Shown in pieces: positions 1-6,048 of a stretch of DNA of 6,521 nucleotides. Where the stretch lies: the NCBI GenBank assembly GCA_023416455.1, contig JAEZHQ010000383.1:1-6521 (forward strand), read 5' to 3'. The notes below the pieces were generated by a model, which was given only the letters and a program-made list of their open reading frames with translations, ran no database searches and was not told the origin of the DNA. Position 1 is the first letter of the stretch. Each line of letters begins with the position of its first letter. The DNA comes from Pseudomonadota bacterium. GTDB taxonomy: Bacteria; Pseudomonadota; Alphaproteobacteria; Azospirillales; Azospirillaceae. A program made the position numbers and the translations under genes.

Positions 1-2121
1 CTGGTGCCCCTGGCCTTCCTCGCCGCCGGGGCCGGGCTGGTCCTGCTGTCCGTCGCCGCCGCCGTCGGTCTGCGCGCCGCCGGGGCGGCGGGGGGCACGG
101 CCGATCCCTTCCTCACCTACGCCGTCGTCATGACCGCCGCCGCCGCGCTCGCCGTTTGGGGGCTGTGGGCGGTGGTCGACCGCCGCCTGCTGCGCGCAGC
201 GCAGACGCTCGGCCGCGAGGCCGGGCTGATCGCCCACGGGACGGCGGCCGGGCGCGTGCCTCTCGATCGCTACGGCGACCTGGAGCCGATGGCCCTGGCG
301 ATCAACGGCCTGTCCGACCGGCTGGCCGCCGCCCGCCGCGACACCGCCCGCGCCGTCGCCGAATCGACCGCCACGGCGGAGGGGCAGAAGGCCCGCCTCG
401 CCGCCATCCTGCGCGACCTGCACGAGGGCGTCCTGGTCTGCAACACCAAGCACCAGATCCTGCTCTACAACCAGACCGCGCTCGACATCCTGCACCTGAC
501 CGGCGCCCTCGGGCTGGGCCGCTCGCTGCTGCATTTCGTGGTGGCCGAGCCGGTGATGCACACGCTGGAGCGGCTGACCCTGCGCGTGCGCGAAGGGCGC
601 CACGTCAACCACGAGCACGGCACCACCGCCCAGTTCGTCGGCGCCACCACCGACGGCCGCATCCTGCTGGAGGGGCGCATGAGCGTCCTGCTCAAGGAGG
701 AGGAGGAGGCGGATGGCCCCGTCATCACCGGTTACGTCATCACCCTGTCGGACGCCACCAGCGAGCTGGCCGCGCTGGGCCAGCGCGACGCCCTCCTGCG
801 CGAGGCGACGGAGGGCTTCCGCGCGCCCATCGCCAACCTGCGGGCGGCGCTGGAGACGCTGAGCGACAACCCCGACCTGGAGCCGGAGGAGCGGGCCGCC
901 TTCGAGGCCGCCATGGCCGAGTCCTGCAACGCCCTGTCGGAGCGGCTGGAGAAGGCGACCGAGGACTACCGCAAGGTGGTCACCGGCTCCTGGCCGATGA
1001 GCGACATCCATTCCAGCAACCTGATCAACCTCGTCCGCCACCGCGTCGGCCCGCAGGCCCCCTATGGCGTGACCCTGACCGGGCTGCCGCAGTGGGTGCA
1101 CGGCGACAGCTACACGCTCGTCGTTTTGTTCGGCTACCTCATCCGGTCCGTGCACGGGCAGACCGGAGTCGCCGCCTACGACCTGTCGGCCGAGGCCGAG
1201 GGGCCGTGGGTCTATGTGGACATCACCTGGGACGGGCCGCCGGTGCCCAGCGGCACGGTCGACGGCTGGCTCGACCACCCGCTGCCCGACGCGCTGGGCG
1301 GGCTGACCGTCGGCGACGTGCTGCTGCACCACAAGAGCACCATGTGGAGCGAGGCGCTGAAGGACCGCGAGGGCCGCGCCCGCCTGCGCGTCCCGCTGCC
1401 GCCCGCCCTGTCGCCGCCTTCGGCCCGCGCCCAGCCGGCACAGCGGGCGGCGCGGCCGGAGTTCTTCGACTTCAACCTGCTGCACCAGCCGCTGGTGACC
1501 AGCGAGCTGGGCCGCACCCCGCTCGACCAGCTCCATTACGTGGTCTTCGACACCGAGACGACGGGGCTGTCCCCCTCGGGCGGCGACGCGATCATCCAGA
1601 TCGCCGCCGTCCGCATCGTCGGCGGGCGCATCCTGACCGGCGAGACCTTCAACACGCTGGTCAACCCGCGCCGGCCCATCCCGCCGGAGAGCATCCCCTT
1701 CCACGGCATCACCGACGCCATGGTGGCGGACAAGCCGACCATCGACACGGTGCTGCCGCAGTTCCGCGCCTTCGTCTCCGGCGCCGTGATGGTCGCGCAC
1801 AACGCCGCCTTCGACCTGAAGTTCCTGCGGATGAAGGAGCGCGCGACGGGGGTGCGGTTCGACGGCCCGGTGCTCGACACCATGCTGCTGTCGCGCATGC
1901 TCCAGGGCGACGACGGCGACCACACGCTGGACGGCATCGCCGAACGGCTGGGCATCGCGGTGGTCGACCGGCACACCGCGCTCGGCGACAGCCTGGTCAC
2001 GGCGGCGGTCTTCCTGCGCATGGTCGAGATGGCCCGCGAGCGCGGCGTGCGCACGCTCGACGACGCCATCCGCGCCGCCAACATCATCGTCGAGCTGGCG
2101 GCGCGGGAGCGCGCCTTTTGA
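1..2121 (+). CDS. Membrane PAS / degenerate histidine-kinase / DnaQ-like 3'-5' exonuclease fusion (5' partial)
   Basis: The frame is open at base 1, so the N-terminus is probably missing; numbering here takes the GTG at base 4 as residue 1 (705 residues). Two hydrophobic helices (about 2-25 and 37-57) are followed by a HAMP-like linker (58-115), a short coiled coil and a PAS-like domain (about 127-255). A HisKA-like helical region follows (about 258-326), but the H-box reads E270-G-F-R-A-P, with Glu where the phosphoacceptor His belongs. The ATPase-like region (about 333-465) lacks recognisable N and G boxes. After a Pro/Ala-rich linker comes a complete DEDDh exonuclease (about 510-690): D516 and E518 in FDTETTG, D604 in HNAAFD, and H657 with D662 in HTALGD. 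Seen: an intact nuclease and a dead kinase core. Known: DnaQ-family domains remove 3' nucleotides from DNA or RNA, and such nucleases often neighbour SSS symporters. Inferred: a membrane-tethered, signal-responsive nuclease, not the replicative epsilon subunit. Substrate unknown. Confidence 0.88.
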   Translation: MVPLAFLAAGAGLVLLSVAAAVGLRAAGAAGGTADPFLTYAVVMTAAAALAVWGLWAVVDRRLLRAAQTLGREAGLIAHGTAAGRVPLDRYGDLEPMALAINGLSDRLAAARRDTARAVAESTATAEGQKARLAAILRDLHEGVLVCNTKHQILLYNQTALDILHLTGALGLGRSLLHFVVAEPVMHTLERLTLRVREGRHVNHEHGTTAQFVGATTDGRILLEGRMSVLLKEEEEADGPVITGYVITLSDATSELAALGQRDALLREATEGFRAPIANLRAALETLSDNPDLEPEERAAFEAAMAESCNALSERLEKATEDYRKVVTGSWPMSDIHSSNLINLVRHRVGPQAPYGVTLTGLPQWVHGDSYTLVVLFGYLIRSVHGQTGVAAYDLSAEAEGPWVYVDITWDGPPVPSGTVDGWLDHPLPDALGGLTVGDVLLHHKSTMWSEALKDREGRARLRVPLPPALSPPSARAQPAQRAARPEFFDFNLLHQPLVTSELGRTPLDQLHYVVFDTETTGLSPSGGDAIIQIAAVRIVGGRILTGETFNTLVNPRRPIPPESIPFHGITDAMVADKPTIDTVLPQFRAFVSGAVMVAHNAAFDLKFLRMKERATGVRFDGPVLDTMLLSRMLQGDDGDHTLDGIAERLGIAVVDRHTALGDSLVTAAVFLRMVEMARERGVRTLDDAIRAANIIVELAARERAF
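2105..2109 (+). promoter_or_regulatory. Ribosome binding site for the TTG-initiated small membrane protein
   Basis: GGGAG ends eight bases before the TTG at 2118. It lies inside the end of the exonuclease gene and supports translational coupling: the TTG overlaps the upstream TGA stop as TTGA. Confidence 0.5.
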
Positions 2122-2348
2122 GCGGCGGCCCCGACCCGGCTCCCACCCCGCCGCCGGCGCGCGCCGGCACCGAACGTCTGGTCGCGCTGTTCCTCGCCGC
2201 GCTGGTCGCCTTCCACCCGCCGCTGCTGCGGGTGTTCGGGACGGACGGGCGGGTGCTGGGCGTGCCGCTCCTGTACGTCTACATCATGGCCGCCTGGGCG
2301 GCGGTGATTGCGCTCGCCGCCCTGCTCCTGGAACGCGGGGACAGCTGA
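2118..2348 (+). CDS. Small two-helix membrane protein, probable partner of the downstream symporter-kinase
   Basis: This 76-residue protein starts at a TTG that shares bases with the upstream TGA stop and ends one base before the symporter-kinase ATG. The first 19 residues are Pro/Ala-rich and probably disordered. Two membrane helices follow (about 20-39 and 50-71), joined by a short loop containing FGTDGRVLG, and the tail is charged (ERGDS). The size, topology and position just before an SSS-family gene resemble the small DUF4212/DUF485-type subunits found with other sodium:solute symporters, but I do not recognise it as a confirmed member of either family. An accessory or assembly subunit for the transporter half of the next protein is an inference. 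There is no better ATG: the only in-frame ATG lies in the second helix. The long run of this frame further upstream is a shadow of the exonuclease gene. Confidence 0.75.
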   Translation: MSGGPDPAPTPPPARAGTERLVALFLAALVAFHPPLLRVFGTDGRVLGVPLLYVYIMAAWAAVIALAALLLERGDS

Positions 2349-2349
2349 C

Positions 2350-5169
2350 ATGGCTTGGCCGGTCATCGTCCTCACCTCCTTCGCCTACCTGTCCCTGCTG
2401 TTCGCCATCGCCTACTGGGCGGACCGGCGGGCGGACGCGCGGCGCAGCGTCATCGCCTCGCCGTACGTGTACGCGCTGTCTTTGAGCGTGTACTGCACGA
2501 CCTGGACCTTCTACGGTTCGGTCGGGCGCGCCGCCACGCTGGGCATCGGCTTCCTGCCGATCTATCTCGGCCCGACCCTGGTGATGCTGCTGGGGCCGCT
2601 GGTCCTGCGCAAGATCCTGCGCGTCGCCAAGGCCCAGCGGATCACCTCCATCGCCGACTTCCTGGCCAGCCGCTACGGCAAGAGCCAGGGGCTGGGCGGG
2701 CTGGTGGCGCTGACCGCGGTGATCGGCGTCACCCCCTACATCGCCTTGCAGCTGAAGGCGGTGGCGGTCAGCTTCGACGTGCTGTCGGGGGCCGACCCGA
2801 GCGGGCTGACGGGCGGGCTGACGCTGCCCTTCGTCTTCGACAACGCCTTCTACGTGGCGGTCGTCATGGCCGCCTTCGCCATCGTCTTCGGCACCCGCCA
2901 CATCGACGCCGCCGAGCACCACGAGGGCATGGTCGCCGCCGTCGCCTTCGAATCGGTGGTCAAGCTGGTCGCCTTCCTGGCCGTCGGCGCCTTCGTGGTG
3001 TGGGGTCTCCACGACGGCGCCGACGCGCTGTTCGCCCGGGCCGAGGCCGAGGCCGGCATCCGCCACCTGTTCACCGCCACCCCGACGCTGGGCGACGGGT
3101 CGTGGCTGACCATGATGCTGCTGGCCGCCGCCGCCGTGCTGTGCCTGCCGCGCCAGTTCCAGGTCATGGTCGTCGAGAATGTGGACGAGCGCCACCTGAC
3201 GCGCGCGATGTGGCTGTTCCCGCTCTACATGCTGCTGATCAACCTGTTCGTCCTGCCGGTGGCGGTGGCCGGGCTGATGGCCTTTCCCGACCGCGGGGTC
3301 GATCCGGACGTCTTCGTGGTGGCGCTGCCGCTGGCGGCGGGCGAGGGCTGGCTGGCCCTGCTGGCCTTCCTCGGCGGCCTGTCGGCGGCGGCCGGGATGA
3401 TCGTGGTGGAGGCCATCGCGCTGTCCACCATGGTGTCGAACGACCTCGTCCTGCCGCTCCTGCTGCGCTCGCGCAGCGCGCGGCTGGCCCGCCTGCCCGA
3501 CCTGTCGCCGCTCCTGCTGGCCATCCGGCGCGTCGCCATCGTGGCCATCCTGCTGCTCGGCTACGTCTATTTCCGCTTCGCGGGATCGGCCTACGCGCTG
3601 GTCTCCATCGGGCTGATCTCCTTCGCGGCGGTCGCCCAGTTCGCCCCGGCGCTGATCGGCGGCCTCTACTGGACGGGCGCCACCCGGCGCGGCGCGCTGG
3701 CCGGGCTGAGCGCCGGCATCCTGACCTGGGCCTACACGCTGCTGCTGCCGAGCTTCGCCCGCTCGGGCTGGCTGCCCGCCTCCTTCATCGACGATGGGCC
3801 GTGGGGGCTGGCGCTGCTGCGCCCCTACGCGCTGTTCGGCCTCGACGGGCTCGACCCGCTGAGCCACGCCCTGTTCTGGAGCATGCTGGTGAACATCGGC
3901 GGCTTTGTGCTGGTCTCGCTGCTCGACCGGCCGGGGCTGGGCGAGCGCGCCCAGGCCATGGCCTTCGTGCAGGCGTTCCAGCGCACCGAGCCGGCGCTTC
4001 CCGTCGGGCCGTGGCGCGGCAACGCCACGGTCGGCGACCTGAAGCGCATCGTCGCCCGCTTCCTGGGGCCGCAGCGGGCCGAGCAGGCTTTCGCCCAGTT
4101 CTTCGCTGGCGGACCGGGTGGCGGACCGGGTGGCGGACCGGGTGGCGGGCCGGGCGGCGGGCGGGCGGCCCCGGATCCGCAGCGCCGGGCGGGGGCCGAG
4201 CTGGTGCGTTTCGCCGAGCGGCTGCTGGCCGGGGCGATCGGCGCCGCCTCGGCGCGGGTGGCGCTGGCCTCAGCGGTCAAGGGCGGCGAGGTCAGCCTGC
4301 CGGAGCTGATGCGCGTGCTCGACGAGACCAGCCACGTCATCGAGTACAGCCGCCAGCTGGAGCACAAGACCGCCGAGCTGGAGCACAAGACCGCCGAGCT
4401 GGAGCGCGCCACCGCCGCGCTGCGCGCCGCCAACGAGCGGCTGACGGAGCTGGACCGGCTGAAGGACGAGTTCCTGTCCACCGTGACCCACGAGCTGCGC
4501 ACGCCGCTGACCTCCATCCGCGCGCTGAGCGAGATCCTCCACGACAACCCGGACATCGAGCTGGCCCAGCGCCAGGAGTTCCTCGGCCTCGTCATCACCG
4601 AGAGCGAGCGGCTGACCCGCCTGATCAACCAGGTGCTCGACATGGCCAAGATCGAGGCCGGGGAGATCGACTGGCGGATCGAGCCCGTGGACCTCGCCGC
4701 CGTGGTCGCCCAGGCCACCGCCGCCACCGCCCGGCTGTTCCACGACCGCGGGATCGCGCTCGACGTCGCCGCGCCGCGGGGCCTGCCGCCGGCCCGGGGC
4801 GACTACGACCGGCTGGTCCAGGTGGTGGTCAATCTCCTGTCCAACGCCGCCAAGTTCACGCCGCCCGGCGGCCGGGTGGCGGTGACGCTGGAGGCCGCGG
4901 CCGGGGGCCTGCGGGTGTCGGTGGCCGACAACGGCCCGGGCATCGCGCCGGAGCATCAGGCCATCATCTTCGAGCGCTTCCGGCAGGTCGGCGACACCAT
5001 GACCGAAAAGCCGCAGGGGACCGGCCTCGGCCTGGCCATCTGCAAGCGCATCGTCGAGCATCTGGGCGGACGCATCGGGGTGAAGAGCGCCGGCGCCGGC
5101 GGCGCCACCTTCACCTTCACGGTGCCCCAGGCGGGCGGCGATCTCCTTGCGTCCGGAGGTGCCGGCTGA
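2350..5169 (+). CDS. Sodium:solute symporter - STAC - sensor histidine kinase (CbrA-like)
   Basis: The 939-residue protein starts at ATG 2350, supported by GGGGA at 2337-2341. Residues about 4-525 form roughly 13 membrane helices of the SSS (SLC5-type) family; LSTMVSNDL near 358-366 is typical of CbrA-like sensors. Residues about 540-665 match the STAC linker, including ERLLAGAIGAASAR at 623-636. A signalling coiled coil runs about 666-705. The kinase core is complete: H-box THELRTP with phosphoacceptor H714, N-box NLLSNA with N832, G1 DNGPG (D860-G864), an F-box near 874-877, and G2 GTGLGL (890-895). There is no PAS and no receiver domain. Known: in Pseudomonas, CbrA couples a histidine transporter to a kinase controlling carbon and nitrogen use through CbrB. 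Inferred: this protein senses or imports a small solute, not identifiable here, and phosphorylates a regulator encoded elsewhere. It is coupled to the two upstream genes by overlap and one-base spacing. Confidence 0.92.
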   Translation: MAWPVIVLTSFAYLSLLFAIAYWADRRADARRSVIASPYVYALSLSVYCTTWTFYGSVGRAATLGIGFLPIYLGPTLVMLLGPLVLRKILRVAKAQRITSIADFLASRYGKSQGLGGLVALTAVIGVTPYIALQLKAVAVSFDVLSGADPSGLTGGLTLPFVFDNAFYVAVVMAAFAIVFGTRHIDAAEHHEGMVAAVAFESVVKLVAFLAVGAFVVWGLHDGADALFARAEAEAGIRHLFTATPTLGDGSWLTMMLLAAAAVLCLPRQFQVMVVENVDERHLTRAMWLFPLYMLLINLFVLPVAVAGLMAFPDRGVDPDVFVVALPLAAGEGWLALLAFLGGLSAAAGMIVVEAIALSTMVSNDLVLPLLLRSRSARLARLPDLSPLLLAIRRVAIVAILLLGYVYFRFAGSAYALVSIGLISFAAVAQFAPALIGGLYWTGATRRGALAGLSAGILTWAYTLLLPSFARSGWLPASFIDDGPWGLALLRPYALFGLDGLDPLSHALFWSMLVNIGGFVLVSLLDRPGLGERAQAMAFVQAFQRTEPALPVGPWRGNATVGDLKRIVARFLGPQRAEQAFAQFFAGGPGGGPGGGPGGGPGGGRAAPDPQRRAGAELVRFAERLLAGAIGAASARVALASAVKGGEVSLPELMRVLDETSHVIEYSRQLEHKTAELEHKTAELERATAALRAANERLTELDRLKDEFLSTVTHELRTPLTSIRALSEILHDNPDIELAQRQEFLGLVITESERLTRLINQVLDMAKIEAGEIDWRIEPVDLAAVVAQATAATARLFHDRGIALDVAAPRGLPPARGDYDRLVQVVVNLLSNAAKFTPPGGRVAVTLEAAAGGLRVSVADNGPGIAPEHQAIIFERFRQVGDTMTEKPQGTGLGLAICKRIVEHLGGRIGVKSAGAGGATFTFTVPQAGGDLLASGGAG
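4108..4155 (+). repeat. 12-bp in-frame tandem repeat encoding Gly-Gly-Pro-Gly
   Basis: Three perfect copies of GGCGGACCGGGT (4108-4119, 4120-4131, 4132-4143) are followed by a fourth copy with two changes (4144-4155), then more GGC/GGG codons. The translation is a GGPG run (residues 587-602, continuing GGG) in the STAC region between the symporter and kinase. Each 12-bp step adds or removes four residues without a frameshift, so copy number could vary between strains. Confidence 0.95.
4360..4401 (+). repeat. Perfect 21-bp tandem duplication of one coiled-coil heptad
   Basis: Two identical 21-base units, 4360-4380 and 4381-4401, each encode EHKTAEL (residues 671-677 and 678-684), and a third related heptad (ERATAAL) follows. 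The unit is exactly seven codons, so it lengthens the signalling helix before the kinase by one heptad without changing its phase. The two copies show no base differences, which suggests recent duplication or ongoing homogenisation. Confidence 0.95.
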
Positions 5170-5224
5170 ACCGGCGCCCCCGGGCGCAAAAAGATCGCCG
5201 CGGCCGTGGGATTCCGCACCCGGA

Positions 5225-5238
5225 TTGACACGGGTCAA
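5225..5238. promoter_or_regulatory. FNR/FixK-type binding site (TTGAC-N4-GTCAA)
   Basis: A perfect dyad, TTGAC ACGG GTCAA, lies in the gap before the chemotaxis genes. It fits the FNR/FixK/Anr recognition pattern TTGAY-N4-RTCAA. Its centre (5231.5) is 29.5 bases from the first base of the -10-like TATACG at 5261, exactly the geometry of class II FNR activation (centre at -41.5). The inferred role is oxygen-responsive control of the chemotaxis operon. Binding itself is not shown by sequence alone. Confidence 0.5.
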
Positions 5239-5248
5239 CCAGGGTCGC

Positions 5249-5263
5249 TTAACGAATCCTTAT
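5249..5263 (+). promoter_or_regulatory. CtrA-like site (TTAA-N7-TTAT)
   Basis: TTAA at 5249-5252, seven bases, then TTAT at 5260-5263 differs from the CtrA consensus TTAA-N7-TTAA at one base. CtrA controls motility and chemotaxis genes in many alphaproteobacteria, which makes the location before STAS-cheY-cheA sensible. It overlaps the proposed -10 element. Chance matches to a short site are possible, though such AT-rich motifs are rare in this GC-rich window. Confidence 0.35.
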
Positions 5264-5273
5264 ACGTGATCTG
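5261..5273 (+). promoter_or_regulatory. Probable -10 element and start point of the chemotaxis operon promoter
   Basis: TATACG at 5261-5266 is a four-of-six match to the sigma-70 -10 consensus. A start at G5273 would put it at -12 to -7 and the FNR-type dyad at -41.5. No good -35 hexamer sits 17 bases upstream, as expected for an activator-dependent promoter. The leader to the TTG at 5343 would be 70 bases. Confidence 0.4.
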
Positions 5274-5330
5274 GCAGGTTTTTCCCAAATGCCGGCCACG
5301 CTTGGCGGGGGTGGTGCGGCGGCGTTGGCA

Positions 5331-5335
5331 AGGAG
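5331..5335 (+). promoter_or_regulatory. Strong ribosome binding site that decides the STAS gene start
   Basis: AGGAG (within AAGGAGA, 5330-5336) ends seven bases before the in-frame TTG at 5343. The upstream ATG at 5289 has no comparable site (preceded by TTTTTCCCAA) and would add 18 Gly/Ala/Arg residues before the STAS fold. Confidence 0.65.
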
Positions 5336-5342
5336 AGGTCGG

Positions 5343-5654
5343 TTGAACCTGATCAAGTGGAGCGACGAGGGCGGGATGGTCCGCCTGGGCCTGCCCGGCG
5401 ATCTCGACCTCGCCATGGCCCAGCCCCTGCTGGACAGCCTGCGCGCCGCCTTCGCCGCCGCCCCCGCGGTGACGGTCGAAGCCGCCGGCGTGGAGCGGGT
5501 CAGCACCGCCTGCGTCCAGGCCCTTCTGGTCGCGGGGCGGCACGCCGCGGAGCACAACCAGCGGTTCGTGATCGCCCAGCCGTCCGAGTCCCTGACCGAG
5601 GCGTGCGAGGATCTCGGCCTCGCCCCCTGGCTGAAGCAATGGAGCCCAGCGTGA
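5343..5654 (+). CDS. STAS-domain protein of the chemotaxis operon
   Basis: Starting at TTG 5343, chosen for its ribosome binding site, this gives 103 residues, a usual single-STAS length. The order of elements fits the fold: a first strand (about 11-17), LPGDLDLAMAQPLLDSL opening the first helix, a strand at 42-47, then the motif VERVSTACVQALL (50-62) leading into a helix, a strand at 75-78 and a final helix ending in WLKQW. S54-T55 occupy the place of the Asp-Ser/Thr of SpoIIAA- and MlaB-like STAS proteins, so the canonical Asp is absent. It overlaps cheY by four bases (GTGA) and is first in the operon. Known: Sinorhizobium meliloti has a small protein, CheS, directly before cheY1-cheA that binds CheA and speeds CheY1 dephosphorylation. 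A CheS-like role here is inferred from position. An anti-anti-sigma role is less likely because no sigma-regulator partner is nearby. A start at 5289 (121 residues) is the alternative. Confidence 0.8.
   Translation: MNLIKWSDEGGMVRLGLPGDLDLAMAQPLLDSLRAAFAAAPAVTVEAAGVERVSTACVQALLVAGRHAAEHNQRFVIAQPSESLTEACEDLGLAPWLKQWSPA
5641..5644 (+). promoter_or_regulatory. Ribosome binding site for the GTG start of cheY
   Basis: GGAG ends six bases before GTG 5651. The competing in-frame ATG at 5639 overlaps this site and has no Shine-Dalgarno-like sequence of its own. The GTG also overlaps the STAS stop (GTGA), a common coupling arrangement. Confidence 0.5.
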
Positions 5655-6016
5655 AGAAGAAGGTTCTCACGGTCGACGATTCGCGGACCATGCGTGACAT
5701 GGTCGCCTTCACGCTGAAGGGCGCCGGCTACGAGGTGGTGGAGGCCGGCGACGGCCAGCAGGCGCTGAGCGTCGTCGCCGCCAACAAGGTGGACCTCGTC
5801 ATCACCGACCTGAACATGCCGGTGATGGACGGGCTGACCCTGATCCGCCGCCTGCGCGCCACCCCGGCCCACCGCACGCTGCCGATCCTGATGCTGACCA
5901 CCGAAGCCGACGAGAAGAAGAAGGCGGAAGGCCGGACCGCCGGCGCCACCGGCTGGATCGTCAAGCCCTTCAATCCCGACAAGCTGATCTCCGTCGTCCA
6001 GAAGGTGTGCGGCTGA
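5651..6016 (+). CDS. cheY: Single-domain chemotaxis response regulator CheY
   Basis: From GTG 5651 the protein is 121 residues (125 from ATG 5639), the normal length of a stand-alone receiver with no output domain. Catalytic residues are all present: acidic pair D9-D10 in LTVDDSRTMR, phosphoacceptor D53 in ITDLNMPVMDG, T83 in MLTTEAD, and K105 in GWIVKPF. W102 takes the place of the switch Tyr (E. coli Tyr106), as in the GWIVKPF-type CheY proteins of alphaproteobacteria. CheA phosphorylates it. It may act at the flagellar motor or as a phosphate sink, as for the CheY1-type protein encoded just upstream of cheA in rhizobia. It overlaps the STAS gene by four bases and is 32 bases before cheA, so co-transcription is likely. 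Confidence 0.93.
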   Translation: MKKKVLTVDDSRTMRDMVAFTLKGAGYEVVEAGDGQQALSVVAANKVDLVITDLNMPVMDGLTLIRRLRATPAHRTLPILMLTTEADEKKKAEGRTAGATGWIVKPFNPDKLISVVQKVCG

Positions 6017-6048
6017 CGCCGCGCCTTTGGCTTGAGAGGGCACGCCCC

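Noticed and set aside
695..715. GGAGGAGGAGGAGG run followed by an out-of-frame ATG at 713
   Set aside because: The run encodes KEEEEA in the PAS-region loop of the exonuclease fusion. The frame from ATG 713 is short and closes at a TGA near 860 without protein-like composition.
156..2117. Plus-strand frame 3 running through the exonuclease gene
   Set aside because: It is an Arg/Pro/Ala-rich shadow. Only its end, from TTG 2118, resembles a real protein and is annotated separately.
2308..2349. Upstream ATG at 2308 as start of the symporter-kinase
   Set aside because: It would overlap the small membrane-protein gene by 41 bases and add a non-hydrophobic 14-residue leader. ATG 2350 has a ribosome binding site and begins at the first membrane helix.
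2284..3867. Long minus-strand open frame (527 codons) opposite the symporter
   Set aside because: The translation is rich in Gln/Arg/Gly/Asp/His with no recognisable domain, the usual antisense shadow of a high-GC membrane-protein gene. Other minus-strand frames at 1536-2375, 3825-4727, 4270-5238, 5249-6043 and 5728-6492 look the same; only the first few codons of the last belong to the inverted cheA arm.
5174..5187. GC hairpin followed by AAAAAG as a terminator after the kinase gene
   Set aside because: GCGCCC/GGGCGC can pair, but the following run is A, not T, on the plus strand, and for the minus strand the T run precedes the stem. It is not a canonical intrinsic terminator in either direction.
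5225..5230. TTGACA as a consensus sigma-70 -35 element
   Set aside because: The hexamer 17-18 bases downstream (CTTAAC/TTAACG) is a poor -10, and the TTGAC is one half of a perfect dyad. The FNR/FixK reading explains more of the sequence.
5289..5342. ATG 5289 as start of the STAS gene
   Set aside because: No ribosome binding site precedes it and the extra 18 residues (MPATLGGGGAAALARRGR) do not belong to the STAS fold. TTG 5343 has a strong site. The ATG remains possible but is less likely.
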